Assembly (NCBI GenBank): GCA_030180135.1
Contig: CM058233.1
Span: 60,780,500-60,844,499, forward strand
DNA length: 64,000 nt
DNA from: Orychophragmus violaceus
Lineage: Eukaryota > Streptophyta > Magnoliopsida > Brassicales > Brassicaceae
Direction of reading: 5' to 3'
Shown one piece after another: positions 1 through 12,422 of this stretch (position 1 is the first letter of the stretch; each line of letters opens with the position of its first letter). The notes under the pieces are model-generated. The model did not search any database. It saw only the letters and a program-made list of their open reading frames with translations, and was not told the origin of the DNA. A program made the translations under genes and the position numbers.

Positions 1-896
1 TCTTCCCTTTTTTCGGGGTGTTACTTTGGACACTATCCATGAATCACATGAGGTAATAGGGTTCTCTACCACTCCCGTGATCACTTCGAAGCTACTAGCT
101 TATCCGTAGTTTATCTATTTTCTTACTTTAAGGAAAGAGAGAAGGGAACCATACTTAGACATGTTTACAAGCTGTTTCAGAACTGACACAGGAATCCGAC
201 TCAAAGTATACCAAGCCCCTAGATGAGAAAATTAAGTCAAGTTAAGGGCGAAGTCAGTAATGGATTCTCTGAATACCTGAAGTGATATGGGTGTCCTCAG
301 TAGGCTGATCTGCGTTGGGTTTTCTACTAGTCAGAGATCATCTGAAAACTCATCCAATGGTCACTAAGGTTCCTGCAAGTGTAGTGATCTCCTCAAAATC
401 ATAGTTTCTTACTCGAGTTTGACTCAATAAAACAGACTCAACTGACTCAAAGAAAACAGAAAACGGTGTGTTAGTAACTACCTCCCCCCACACGTAAACA
501 ACACTGTCCCTAGTGCTATAGAAGCTTTGGCTCGGAAGAACAAATAATCAAATGGAATAGAGTCTGAAAATGCAGAACACATACCTGTCGCGGACATGCA
601 TCGATCAATGCTCATGACCGCATCGATCGACGCAGATCTTGAGCTCGCGGTCTTATACCAACCGCTGCCCGAACCGCAATTCATACGGCGTATAATCTTC
701 AATAACCCGCGGTTTCAATCCAAGCGCTAGCCAAAATGCTGAGAGTCCAACCTCTGCGTCGACCGACGCACAAGACCGCGTCGATCAACGCAGCTCAAAC
801 TGACCTGTTCTCACGCCTTAACACACCAAAACAAGAAAAAATAAAAGCAACCAAAACCAAAACCAAAACGAAAAAATAAAGTAAGAACAAAATTAG
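1..896 (-). other. 3' untranslated region of element A
   Basis: No gene. It is alignable with the 3' regions of elements B, C and D: the TGGACAC...GGGGTGT block, a purine-tract copy at 481-495 (minus strand) and palindrome pairs at about 597/618 and 755/777. The small ORF at 478-702 is not supported. Confidence 0.7.
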
Positions 897-897
897 C

Positions 898-915
898 AGT
901 GGGTTGCCTCCCACT
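898..915 (-). other. Conserved hairpin after the ORF, element A
   Basis: A perfect 6-bp stem (AGTGGG/CCCACT) with a 6-nt loop, just after the coding region. It is embedded in a block (GTCAAGCTAATGAC...ACAAGCGCTG) also present at the same place in elements B, C and D. Its preservation outside the ORF suggests an RNA- or DNA-level role. Confidence 0.75.
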
Positions 916-996
916 CAGCGCTTGTTTTTAGTCATTAGCTTGACTATGGGAAAGAGATCAGACTCATAGTGGGTTCAACAGAGGCAATGAGTGCCT

Positions 997-1902
997 CTAT
1001 GAATGTCTCCTCATCCAAGGTAGTGTATAGGTAGTAGGATCATGAAATTTCCCAAGTAATGAAGGAATATGACTAGGGTGGTAGCGAAGAGTGAGTGGGA
1101 TACTGCGTTTCCCTGCATTCATAGCAATGCGGTTAAGATATTTAAGTCTAGAGGAATCATACCTTTTCTTTGGTGAAGGAGAGATGTTTGGAGATTTCTT
1201 CTTAGAAACTGTTGTAGGCTCTGAAGATGTTAAAGCAGGCTCAGGATGAAACACCATCTTCTCTTCTCTAGTTTGAATCTTTGGCTCCACCTCAACACTA
1301 AAGCTATGTCCATCAATGGTGAATTTCTGCAGCTTATCCATCTTGAACTGCAAAGACTTATCTCCCAGATGAAGATCAATTAGACTACTCCTCACATCAA
1401 TAATTGATCCAGTAGTAGATAAAAAGGATCTACCAAGCAATAGAGGATCATCCGGTTCAATTTCATACTTCAGCACCACAAAGTCTGTTGGAATCAAGTA
1501 ATTTTCAACTATGATAGGAATGTCCTCAAGAACTCCTTCTGGAATCTTCTTCGATCGATCATCTAGGATAAGAGAGATCCTAGTAGCCTGGAAATCCATC
1601 AATCCCAATCTCTCAGCCACAAAGTATGGCATGAGATTCACACCAGATCCTAAATCACACAGAGAACGCTTGAAGCTGTCCTTAAAGATGGAACAGTCTA
1701 GCACAAAGACTCTTGGGTCTGGAGGCTTCTCTGGAATCTGGTTCTGTAGCACTGCACTGACCTGTTTAGATAGCATCAATACCTCTTCTTTCAAATCTCC
1801 ATCTGTGGAGATTATCTTCTTCGCATATCTCTGAAGAGAAGGGTGTTTCTTCAAGGCATCAATTAGTGGGATCTGAATCAGCTTCTTATCCATCACTGTC
1901 AT
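997..1902 (-). pseudogene. Aspartic-protease part of element A polyprotein
   Basis: Retroviral-type aspartic protease with DPRVFVLDCSIFKDSFKRSL followed by the active-site region CDLGSGVNLMP, then LGRSFLSTTGSIIDV. The same order is found in elements C and D. In plants these proteases cleave the Gag-Pol polyprotein inside the virus-like particle. The frame continues from gag through a single in-frame TAG near 1979, so it was once one polyprotein; the ATG at 1902 is internal rather than a true start. The C-terminal tail (near 1030-1090) keeps the motif LLGKFHDPTTYTLPWMRR, shared with elements B and C. No reverse transcriptase follows. Confidence 0.85.
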
Positions 1903-1977
1903 GCAATTAGCTTCATCTAGCTCTTGTTTTGACCTCTTAGGAGCTCTAGGATATGGTATAGGAGGCTTAAGGACTAG

Positions 1978-3451
1978 CTAATGGATTGTTTCAGGTTTCT
2001 GGACTCGTTTGCGATTTGTGTCGACCGATGCTGAAAATGTATCGATCGATGTTGTTTTTTCAAAAATAGATCTTTCCTTCGGTTCAGGCGTGTGTCGATC
2101 AACACTGGGGGTGTGCCGATCGATGCTAAAATGAGTCGAGCCCTCTGCGTCGACCAAGGTCTTGATTCCATACTCCGAAACTCCATCAACACTCGAATTT
2201 TTACTCAGGCAGGTCGTGCATCGACCGACACTAAGGGTGTGTCGATCGACGCGCCTCTCGGGCAGAGATAGTTCTCCGACAACAGGATCCTCTGCAGCAT
2301 CATCCGGCTCGAAATTTCTCTCCTCAAAGACTGCCTTGACGTATTGCTTCTGATTTTTCTCAGTTCTTCCAGATCCATTTTGCCTTTGCATTGCTCCAGC
2401 AGTCTGTTGAACCTGAACATCTAGCTTCTTCACATGAGTGCTCAAAGATTCAATCTTCCCTTTCAAATCCAGAAAACGGACTTGTTTCCCAACTAGAATG
2501 TTGTGGACATAATCAATATTATTTTTCATCTCTGCAATCTGAGTTCCATCCACATTCCACCTGATTTCTTCCTTTCCAAATCAGCATTCTTAGTGCTATT
2601 GTTATACACTAAGTTTTCAATCTCACAGAAACCATGATGTGGACAATCTCTCTGGTACATCTTAAAGTGTACCCATGCAGCCTTTAATGCCTCTATAGGA
2701 CCATGTTTTAAGCGTAGGATGTCCTCTCTCAACTGATCAAATCTAGCATCATCATAAAAATGTCTAAGGAACTTCCTCTTAACTGCATCCCAAGTAGTCA
2801 GAGTCCCAGGTGGAATCTGCTTCAGCCAATTTGCAGCTTCTCCTCCAAGAGAGTGTTCGAAAAGATTACAGTGCAAGAAGTCATAGCTCACTCCATTATG
2901 CTTCATCCCTGTGACCAGTGATTCAAACTTCTCAATGTGATCCATATGGTGCTCATGTGGGAATCCATGGAAGAGATTCTGTCCCACAAGAGTGTAGTAG
3001 GAAGTCTTCAGCTCGAAGTCATTCCTATGAATGGGAGGAGGTATAATCGCATACCTATTAGCATAGAACTCACCAGGTCTGTTGTAATCAGCACGAGTCC
3101 TTCCAACTGGTGCATTTGGGGGTTCATTAGCTTTTGGGTTTCCTCCACCTGCACCTCATGCGCTTCCACTTTGTTTTTATGCGCCCACAAGCCCAACAAG
3201 TTCCTCAAAAACTAGCTGGACAATGACATTTCCATCCGTATCGACTCTCTGGCCTTGGTTGTTGTAAGAATTTTTCTCTAGATCCCTCAGAACACCATGT
3301 TCATCCCGAATCAATATCACATCATTGGGATTCAACATCTTCAGTGGCTTCTGAGCTTTCATGTTCTCTCTCTCTCTAGCCTTGCAAGCTCTTGGTTTTG
3401 AAGAAAAATGAGCTCTTTGTCAGGATTACTCGTTAATGCGCGATCAGGCAT
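1978..3451 (-). pseudogene. gag polyprotein of element A, broken
   Basis: The N-terminal part (3177-3451) carries the conserved leader with VLRDLEKNSYNNQGQRVDTD. The core (2526-2987) matches the Retrotrans_gag domain, with FHGFPHEHHMDHIEKFESL and FLRHFYDDAR. The C-terminal part (1978-2553) has a predicted coiled coil (KGKIESLSTHVKKLDVQVQQ). Three breaks are visible: a shift in a GA-rich tract near 3365, a second shift near 3000-3200, and an internal deletion of about 50 residues between HHGFCE and IENLVYNN compared with element C. Codons for SVDR/SIDR peptides at 2019-2241 coincide with the CGATCG palindromes. A TAG near 1979 ends this frame just before the protease. The start at 3451 is inferred from alignment with the other elements. 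Confidence 0.82.
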
Positions 3452-3656
3452 GAACTATCTGATATGCGAGAGGTGTGTCGACCGACGCTAGTAGAGTGTC
3501 GATCGATGCTGAGTCAGGGCTGTGTCGATCGACGCACGTGTTCTTCACGAAACCTGAAACACAAGAAAAGAGACAAAATAGAAAAATTATTAGTAAAATA
3601 AAAACGAAAAGCCTAGTTTAAATTATAAACTCAAATCTATCGAAGACTCAAAAAAA

Positions 3657-3674
3657 TCCCCGACAACAGCACTA
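3657..3674 (-). other. Decayed primer-binding site of element A
   Basis: On the minus strand this reads TAGTGCTGTTGTCGGGGA, against TGGCGCCGTTGCCGGGGA in elements B and C. The intact form is complementary to the 3' end of plant tRNA-Asp. All differences are G-to-A or C-to-T, as expected from deamination of methylated cytosine. Confidence 0.8.
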
Positions 3675-3680
3675 AAAACT

Positions 3681-4778
3681 TGATAAACTCAGAGTTTAAT
3701 CCCTAGAGTTACACTGAAAGTGCATAGAACGTGACTGTAGTATATAGGGGTCGAATCCATAGAGACTCTAGATTCTTGCGATAGATTGTAAAGTGTCGAA
3801 TTAAGCTAAGTAGAGCAGTAATGAAAGCAGTAAACAAAGTAGGAGAGTAAATCAAACGGTTTGTAAATCAATCAATCCATATCAAATTAAGAGCGGTTGT
3901 AGAACTAGAATCACATAAATACAATAGACCAACTTTAGTTGTAAATCTTATCTATGTTCAGCAACCTAGCAAACCAACTTTCGATGCGAGTTCAAGAGAT
4001 CTTAAACAGGCATTAATCTTAGGTTCCTTCGTTCACAATTTCCCTAAGCTAAATTTCTTTGCGAATAGACAAATTGCTCATCTAGGTCCTGTCTAGCTAA
4101 TTAACCAACTGTCGTTGCGAGAATCAACCTTACATCAATAATCTGGGTAGTTAATTCAGATTAAGCATTAAGATCAACCCTAGACAAAGAACTATAAGTT
4201 GTGAATCCGAATTAATCAATTAACCTAATATTCCATGAAATTCTTAATGAGAATCCCTAAACCTAACAAGTAAACTACTCATACATGATCAATGAAATAT
4301 AAATCATATATGAAATAGAAAGTGTAAAGAGATCAATAGAATAAATGATGGGTTCAAAATATTCTCTATGCCGAGTCTCAGATAAGCCCCAAAAAGCTCT
4401 CTAAAATTCATTGAATGTAGAATAAAACTTACCCAAAACAATGGCTTAAAAACCATAATATAAAGTCTAAAAACGATTTGGGATTTTTGAAATCTTGGAA
4501 ACTTCTGGGCAAAAGCTGTAATTCTCCAAAAGTGCAGATTTCTGGCGCAGAATTCTGGAATAGGGGGTGCGTCGACCGACGCACTATGCAGACGCAGCTA
4601 GTGAACTCTGTGAAATCTCTATATAGTGCATAATTGCTCTAAATACTTTCAAAACGTCCAGTTAAGCTCCAAATGTTCCTTAACCTGTAAAACACTATAA
4701 AAGACTCCAAAAACACATAAAAGACTCAATAACAAAGACTTATATCATGGTTAAAAACCCTAAAAACATGATATATCA
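3681..4778 (-). repeat. 5' LTR of element A
   Basis: The block starts TGATAAACTC and ends with ATGATATATCA on the plus strand, giving the TG...CA ends seen in the other three Athila-type elements (their LTRs begin TGATATA on the coding strand). It is about 1.1 kb. A degenerate palindrome with core CGACCG sits near 4570, where the other LTRs have their palindrome pair. Confidence 0.85.
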
Positions 4779-6440
4779 CATCTCATGTGTAATCAACACA
4801 TTTTCCGTGATGGCCCGGCTTTGTATGAATGCTGACTGGTTCTCCGAGATAATCCCATTCGAAATCTTCTTCAGTCGGCCAGTCAGGATCTTGGAGAAGG
4901 TTTTGTAATAAACATTACAAATAGCCAAAGGTCTGAAGTCTTTCACACTTTTGGGGTCTTTCCTTTTGGAATCAATCTTATGTGAGATGCATTAATGTCA
5001 TGTGAAAGCCTCCATGTCCTGAAAAATCCGTGTATCTTAGTTACCTCGTGCTTTACTATTTTTCAATTAGTCTTATAAAAATTCGAAGATAAACCATCTG
5101 GCACGGGGGCCTTATCCAGATGGATAGAAAGGAAAGCATCCTTAATTTCCTTTTGGGTGGGTATCTCAATAAAGTTTCTATTCATGTCATCCGTAATAGC
5201 TCTTGTGATTCCCTTCTTCACCACCAGGATATGATCACATTCATTTTCCGTAAAGAGCACTTCGAAGTACTGAGTGATTAGTGTTGCTATTTCCTCTTCC
5301 TCATACACCACCTTACCCTCATCATCTTCCAAAACCGTGATTTTGTTTATGAATCTCCTCCCTCGTGTTACTGCATGGAAGTATAAAGAGTTTTATCTCC
5401 TAATTTTATCCATTTGACGGCTTCGTTGTCGCCAATACTCTTCCTCAAATTTATACGCACGCTTCAAATCCTCATTTATTTGGTGGAGTTCTATTTCGTT
5501 CCCATTATGGTCTACCATAATCTTTTCAATCTTCTCCTTTTGTAGCACGATTAGTTTCTGATAGTTGATATGTTTAGCATTGTTCCAATCAACTAGCTTG
5601 TTTCTTCAGTTTCCTATCTTGCTCATCATTGTTCTATTCCTTCTTTCCTTCCAAGCTATTATTTTGATGTTCTTTGGCTCAACATCTTTCCTCCAGCTAC
5701 GATCATATCTAAATAGCCGTCTCTTTTTATTTTTTTCGGTGGTGATAGATCGGTGATCAACGGCATGTGGTCAGAGATCTCAAAATTTAGATATAGCTAT
5801 ATGGATAGTTAATTTCCCATGATCCATTCGAAATAGCCATGTCCAACCTACAATGGACATGATGCTTTCCGCGCTTCCCCCTCTGTGATAGATAGTTTCT
5901 GGTATGCCTCAGATCGTAGAGGTCGCATTCAGATAAAAAGTCTTGAAATTCGTATACGATCCTTCCGGGCGCTTGATACCTCCTTCTTTCTCTTCCTCGG
6001 ATATGATATCGTTGAATTATCATGTGAAAACAATGTGATATCTCGCTCTAGGATATTCACTACTAGCCTCTGCCACATTGCTTTCCTCTTCGTTATATCC
6101 GGTTCCCGTACACAAATGTGGTTAGTAACTTTCCTTTGTGTGAGTAATTCTCGTTTTGTTGTAATTTCTGAATTTCTCCAGTATCTCAATCTCAACCTCC
6201 TCGTCCAATAAAAGGGCTAAATCTCCACCATTTGGACTGTGCGACGACACTAAATAAATGGCCGCATAGTTGAGGTCTTGTAATTTTTGTAACACAAAGT
6301 CATCTGGGTTTTTAGTCTCCATGAGAAACATGTTCTCCGGTCTCAGCTTACTCCGGAGATCCTTCAAACGAAGAACTGTCATGGGGTTTCCCAGCTCACA
6401 ACAATTACAGCTCAGAGTTGTTAAGGAAGCGGACTTCGTG
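4779..6440 (-). pseudogene. LINE (non-LTR retrotransposon) ORF2: endonuclease and start of reverse transcriptase
   Basis: On the minus strand the 5' part reads LSCNCCELGNPMTVLRLKDL then FLMETKNPDDFV (5' end near 6430), the start of an apurinic-type endonuclease domain with its METK acidic residue. Around 5800-6020 comes the later endonuclease segment. From 5335 leftward is the RT N-terminus: DKAPVPDGLSSNFYKTN, then HIRLIPKGKTP, FRPLAICNVYYKTFSKILTG and IISENQSAFIQSRAITENVL. Several frameshifts and stops interrupt it. The RT stops abruptly after ENVLITHEM, exactly where the LTR of element A begins, so the rest lies beyond element A, outside the window. ORF2 normally nicks DNA and primes reverse transcription at the target. 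Confidence 0.87.
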
Positions 6441-6499
6441 TGTTCCGAAAATACGCCCTAATCCGGGTGTTATCGATTTCCCTCCTTGCTCTAGTGGGC

Positions 6500-7502
6500 T
6501 CCGTGATCTGATGTCAGCTATTTCATTAACCTGATTTCCATTTTGCGGTAGTTGAGCCTGATCAGTATGCTTCTCCAAGATATATCCTTATGTTTCCAAA
6601 CCAGAGGGGTTTTGTCTCCTTCTCGATTGGTTCTTGTTTTGGTAGATAAGTCTTCTACCAGCACTTGCACTGATCATGGTTCTTGGGCTGTTGCCAGAAA
6701 CCCGTTTGTTACCAGGCGCTATTCTTCGAGAAGTCCTACTCATGTTGGAAGTTTGTCCCACTTTTGTTTGTCCATCAAACAAATATCCTGAGAGTGGGAT
6801 TATATTTCCATTGTTTGCGGATCTCAAGTTCAAATTCGGCATAACAGTCTTAGAGATGCTTCTCTCATTATCCAAAATGGCATCAGCAGTCTGACTCATC
6901 AGATTGTGTTCCTCCGATTCTAAGATGAGGTTTGTCCTTGCTTCTCTCTTTTTGGGATCAGGGTGATTGGCATATTGACAGGTTACATTCCTCAGTTCCC
7001 TCATCACCTCTTCTCTGCTTAGAGCATGTTGTCTTTCGATATCTTCTTCACCTCTTAAAGGATTCAGCTCGTTCTCCAATCTTCTTTCTCTTGAGGTCAC
7101 TTCTTGATATCCTACCTTTCCAGGGAACTTAGTTCTCGTGATCTCATTTCTCGGGTTGACTGGAGTTTTCTTTAACCATCTACTGTTTCCAGCATCCTTG
7201 TCTAATTTACTGCCAAAATTTCTAACCAAGTTTCACGTTTGATCCTCCCTGAGTTCCTCAGTTTGATGTTCTCTACTGCGTCGTCTAACTTCCTCATTTC
7301 TCCTTCTTGTCTCATCCCTCCTTTGGTAATCAGAAATTGATGTTCAACTTCAACAATATGCGTATCTTTCATCCTCCATTCTACTCCATTTTCATTTGGT
7401 CTCTTCTTGGAGGTGCATTGATGAAGCTTTATCCAGAGTATCTCTCATTCCCCCTACTTCGATCCTTCTCGTAAACCTGTTTTGATCTTCTGTGATCTTT
7501 CT
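6500..7502 (-). pseudogene. LINE ORF1, C-terminal half
   Basis: Minus-strand ORF at 6588-7229, continuing in broken frames to 7502. The segment EEVMRELRNVTCQYANHPDP followed by KKREARTNLILESEEHNLM resembles the C-terminal region of plant LINE ORF1 RNA-binding proteins, and it lies directly upstream of ORF2 as expected. Its upstream part continues across the solo LTR at 10026. Confidence 0.7.
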
Positions 7503-8152
7503 TGTAATATCCTGATCTCGGAAATCAATAAAAATATTATTATTATGTGTAATAATATTTTATTGCTAATAAAAGAATTATCTTTTTAATAAATTCATTA
7601 GAGTTATTTTTGGAATTTTCATAAATAGCCGGTTTTTTACCGAAAAATTAGATAAGCGATCGGGTAAGTCGGATAACCCTCTAAATTCCACTACAAATTA
7701 TGAAATTTCTACCACAGAATTATTAAAATATATATAAGCTATGGTTAAAAGGAATTAGAAAGATTTGATCCCTGTATTAAGTTATGAGCTTTTTTTATCA
7801 TTAAGGAGTAATTAGTGAACAAATTTTAAAAATAAAAATGTTTGGACTTGGGTTGAAGTAGTATTGGACATAAAATCAATCCCAAAAAGGATCATGGGCC
7901 ACGAAATGGTTGAAGAATAATAGATCCATTGAATGTGATTTTAGATACATTGCATCTAAGGGACACCTCACCATTGTACATTGAACTTGTGATGGTGTGG
8001 TGTCAAGCATACAAGTGGTTTCTAGAAGGAGGGACACGTGTAGGGTGATTTTTTGAATTCATTGATCTTGGATGGTTTTTGAAATGCAAAATGTGGAGGA
8101 AGATGGGGATGGAAGAGTGACACTTGTATGGTGTTGATCAACCCTCTTTTAC

Positions 8153-8160
8153 TATAAAAG
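8153..8160 (+). promoter_or_regulatory. TATA box of the solo LTR
   Basis: TATAAAAG preceded by ACCCTCTTTTAC and followed by GGAGACC. It fits an LTR promoter whose transcript would begin about 30 bp downstream, shortly before the GA tract. Confidence 0.6.
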
Positions 8161-8379
8161 GAGACCTACCCCCGAAAGTTTTCCTCACACCAAAACTCAC
8201 AAGAATAAAAGAAGAGTGAAAGAAAGGAGGAAGAAGAAGAAGAAGCCGGAGGGAAGAAGAAGAAGAAGAAGAAGCTGGAGGGAGGAAGAAGAAGAGAGGA
8301 GCTGGAGGAGAAGAAGAGCCAGAGGAAGAAGAGAGAATAGAGAAGAAGAGAGAGAGAAGAAGAGAGAATAGAGAAGAAG

Positions 8380-8532
<153 letters not shown>

Positions 8533-10025
8533 GAAGTTAGAGAGAGAGAATGAGTGGAATAAGAGATGGAATGGGAACAGAGGAACAGTGAAATATTTAC
8601 AAAGCGGAGATTTTCAAAGTTCATCCCAAGTACCGACTTTCTCTTTCATTGTAGACGCTAGTAGAGTTCGTTAGTGTGAGATCGGTCCAGAGGTTCGTGT
8701 GGAGGAACGATCGGAATTACTGGGGTCAGCCGCGACAAAGTAAAGGGTGAGTTGGGGTTAATTGTTTGACTAATGTGTTGTTACGCAGGTTCCCAACACT
8801 AAGTTATGATCCGATGGTATGATTGTAACTAGTGTCGGTTTGATTAATATATAGTTATGAGTGATATTGATGCTATGGTTATGCTCGGTTTGTTTATGAT
8901 ATTGTTGGGCGATATTGATGTTATAGTTATAACAGGTTTTTGTTATAACACACTTTTGATTGGTAACCGAGTAATGAAAGAATTACTAAAAATATGAAAT
9001 TATTAAGTATTGGTGAGATGATGATTGATGAATGATTGATAAAAGAGTTTTGAGACTATCATTGAATTATGATGATGTATTGGGTAATATGATTGTTGAG
9101 TTGTGATATGACTAATGGTTTGATTGATGTGTTAGTGACATGGTGTTGTAGTGGGCATACCGACTTCCCTCCCTGATGGATCCTCGGGAGCTTTCAGTCA
9201 GTTCAAATACTATCGGGTCGTGGTTCTAGCAGGCGTTAACCTACTGGATGATGCCAGTAGATGTGTAGTACGGAGAAACGGAGTCATGTCCTAGGGGCGA
9301 ACTGCATGGAAACATTTGGCTATCAAGGGGTATACCGAGTCGTCGCGTATCGATGGACGGAGAACGGTGTCTTACTTGTATTACTCCGTGTTTATGAGTA
9401 AGAGTCGTGGAATGACTACAGTGGGCCTATATGGTGACAGGATAAGTATTATGAGGGAAGGACAATATTGCAGGGGCCCGTAGCATGCATATAGTTTATT
9501 TTATTGTTATTGTGCTTTAGCTATTTATTTGTTATATTGCTTATTTAACATTCCGTCCTTGTTTTTGTTTGGAGCTGGGTCGGGTAGACGGAAAGTTAAT
9601 TTGATAGTTGGGGAATCTCAACTCATTGGGTCGATAATAGATCGCTCACCCCTCTCGTTTTCATCTTTTTCAGGTAACCCGTAAGATAGAAGATTGCAGG
9701 ACGTTATGCTAGCCGGTGTAGTGTTGACGTTTCTTTCACAATGATATTTTCAAAGTAAGGTATGTAATATAATTTAAATAAAAATTGTCCATGGACCTAT
9801 ATGTATTTCTGCACATTTTCATAATATACAATAAATGATATTTTATATTCGTGAAGCATGTTGTTTATATTAGATTAGTCCGGTCTAATATAACTACTGA
9901 ATTTTATTACGGTTGCAAAGCCCTAATCAAAATTTGGCAAACATGTAATTGAATAACTCGGTTTGGTTTGATGACGAAAGTTGTTATGCTAAGCCGATTT
10001 AATCAAATACGGTAAAAATGTGACA

Positions 10026-10534
10026 GCTCTTGTCCCGACTAAAGAAAAACAGTGATCATGTTCTTGTTTGATTGTTGGTCATCGGTTGACTAAGGTCAAA
10101 ACGGAACATGGGCATTACATTCCTCTTGTGTTCTGCTTCTCTCCCGATATTTCAATCCCAAGGGGTAGTTTCGAGTTCTATCCACAGTAGGGTCTCTAGG
10201 ATCATCTATTCCTGAAGGAATGTGATTTCCCTTGTTGCCTTCCTTAGTTGCTCTGTTACAGTTTCTGTAGAGAAAGGCATCCTGCTCTCTCTCATGAAGA
10301 CTTGGTCTAATTCGATCTTTGTGTTGTTCCAAGTTTGACCTTAGCCCCCGGTAGTTAGAGTCTCTTATCGGACTGTAAGACCTGTTTCGGGTTTCTCAGA
10401 AAAGTTTTGTCCTCAATACTTCTGCAAATTCATCCCTTTCCGGTTCTTTTCCTTTGTCTTTCACAAGAAGTGAACATTCTTTTGCCTCGTAGGTGAGTCT
10501 TAAGCATACTAAGCAATATTTTTCTAGCTTTTTA
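10026..10534 (-). pseudogene. LINE ORF1, zinc-knuckle region
   Basis: Minus-strand sequence contains YKKLEKYCLVCLRLTYEAKE, resembling the CCHC-like knuckle of plant LINE ORF1 (usual start YEKL), followed by LVKDKGKEPERDEFAEVL. It continues into 10096-10332 (arginine-rich) and then, beyond the solo LTR, into 7502. At about 10535 it stops at a truncated Copia LTR. The DUF4283-type N-terminal domain expected upstream is missing. Confidence 0.68.
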
Positions 10535-10919
10535 TAAACATTTTCTTTAAATTTGTTTTTATTTAACTTGTTCAACTTTTTATACATGTTACAAATTAGA
10601 GGGTCATGGGGATATTCATAGCTTCTCAAAAGTATCTAGATTATTCTAATGTAACCTCCTTACTTTCTAGATATTTTCTTAATTTCTAATTTTCTAATAC
10701 AATATTTATATTTTTTATTATACAGTATCTAGATTTGTCTACACAAATATCTAAATAATTATCTTATATAATTATCTAAAAACACTTAAAGAGGTGGAGA
10801 CCTTCTAGATTATTTCTAGACAACCTCTAGAACTTGAACTTAATTTTGGGTTTGATACTAAAGGGATAATTGGAAATGAACCCATAATATAGCAAAACCC
10901 AAAATCAAGTTTAATTTCA
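10535..10919 (-). repeat. 3' LTR of the Copia element, outer end missing
   Basis: Aligns with 13850-14209 (shared TCTAGACTATTCTA-type, AGAGGTGGAGA and AATTTTGGGT blocks), about 80 percent by eye. The inner end is ...TTTCA, next to a polypurine tract. The roughly 150 bp matching 13692-13850 are absent, replaced by LINE sequence. Confidence 0.8.
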
Positions 10920-10932
10920 ACTCCCCCCTTTA
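10920..10932 (-). other. Polypurine tract of the Copia element
   Basis: On the minus strand AAAGGGGGGAGT directly precedes the LTR start TGAAATTAAAC; it is the plus-strand primer site. Confidence 0.75.
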
Positions 10933-10986
10933 AACTTGATTTTGTCAACTATTTGAGCTTTGATCGTAGCAATTCGAACTGACATT

Positions 10987-11400
10987 TTAGTAGTTATGAG
11001 AGAACCCTAATGCAACCAACTTTGCTTCAATGATCCCATTTGTCTTCCGTATAATTTGATACACCCATTTGCAAGAAATGGGTTGGACATCCTTGGGTTT
11101 CAGGACCAAATCCCAAGTTTCAATTTTAATGAGAGCATTCATTTCCTCCTTCATTATGGTCTCCCACTCACTAATTTCTTTTGTGTCATCATAAGATAAT
11201 GGTTCATCTTCATCTAGCAAAACAACATAAGTAAGAAGTGACAAACTTTGCATCCTTGAACCGAACATGTATGACAATGTTCCTTTTCGCTGCTGATTAG
11301 CCATGGAGACATGACCTTCCTCGTCCTTTTCTAGGTTATTGCTCTCCCTTTCACCTTGCGTCTCCTATTCAAGAATTCCACTCAAACTTGGCACTTATAA
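10987..11400 (-). pseudogene. Copia reverse transcriptase, N-terminal fragment
   Basis: WETIMKEEMNALIKIETWDL followed by PISCKWVYQIIRKTNGIIEA and LVALGFSHNY matches the start of the Copia RT domain (RVT_2). The catalytic YVDD region is not present because the sequence ends at the 3' LTR, so it cannot be active. Confidence 0.85.
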
Positions 11401-11639
11401 AACTGGTTAATCTATTTTGGAGGAACTTTCACCATCTTTCTCAACCAAGATTTGAGATGGCCTTTAAAATGAGGAAACCTCATCGAAGACCACATCACGA
11501 GACACAACATACTTATGTGTCTCGGGATCCATACACCTCCAACCCTTTTTCTTATCATAACCCACAAAGAGATTTTTCTTTGCCTTCGCCTCTAGATTGA
11601 TCCCTTGAGAGTCAAACACATGTATATATCACATTTAGC

Positions 11640-12260
11640 AAAATATTATGAGATGTTTCACAGTTGGCCTCTTCCCATGGATCATTTCATAAGGAGACTT
11701 CATAATGTTTGGACTTAGTAGCATCCGATAAATGACATAAGCTGCACATCTCATGCGTTATGCCCATAAATCTTTAGGCAAGCTCTTGTCATCTAGCCAG
11801 CTTCTGCATGTCTTACTTAGATGTCTAATTTTCCTTTCTTCTACTCTATTTTTCTGAGGTATATATGGACATGTAAATTTTTTCTTTATACTATTTTTTC
11901 CAAAATGATAGAACCTGCTTTGACATAAACTCTCCTCCATTATAAGTCCTTAGAGTCTTAATATTCCTACCTAACTCTCCTTCCACAGTGATCTTGAATT
12001 TCTGATATATTGGAAATACCTCGGACTTTTTCCTTCAAAAAGTATACCCAAGTGTATCGTAAGAAATCATAAACGAACAATAACATGTAGTGAAACCCAT
12101 AATATAAGGATGTTCTCGTCGGACCCATTAAATCACTTTGGATCCTCTCCCATGGAGTTGTCAAATGGAAGTCTATGTGATTTTTCATATTAACAAACTT
12201 CGCAAAGTTTTCCTTCATCTTGGATCTTCAATTTTGGGAACCCATTAACCCAATCCTTAT
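11640..12260 (-). pseudogene. Copia integrase, broken
   Basis: Two minus-strand frames carry it. 11967-12218 has CENFAKFVNMKNHIDF-like sequence then ERIQSDLMGPTRTSLYYG, containing the first catalytic Asp, and DFLRYTWVYFLKEK. 11758-11940 has the later part with YIPQKNRVEERKIRHLSKTC, the region of the catalytic Glu. Frameshifts separate them. Confidence 0.8.
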
Positions 12261-12422
12261 TCATCATGACTTTGAGGTTAGTCATATTTATATGACAAAG
12301 TTTAGCATGCCATATAAAGGCATTATCATTGGTGCTCATCTTCTCGACTTACGATTTAGATGCTGATAAAACATATAGATCTTAATCAATGCACCAGTGT
12401 GTATAACATCCGCCTTTAATTT

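Larger units (their letters stand above)
1..4778 (-). mobile_element. Athila-type Ty3/Gypsy element A, gag-protease only, 3' end outside window
   Basis: Read on the minus strand this shows, in order, an LTR (3681-4778), a decayed tRNA-Asp primer-binding site, a gag-like ORF, an aspartic-protease ORF and a long 3' untranslated region running off the left edge. No reverse transcriptase, RNase H or integrase is present, so it would need enzymes from a relative such as element D. The right LTR end abuts LINE reverse-transcriptase sequence, so the element landed in that LINE. Its target-site duplication cannot be checked because the other end is outside. Gag and protease are both broken, and the primer-binding site has several C-to-T type changes, so this is the oldest-looking Athila-type copy here. 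Confidence 0.88.

Noticed and set aside
1511..1834. Plus-strand ORF opposite the element A protease
   Set aside because: It is the antisense of a recognisable protease.
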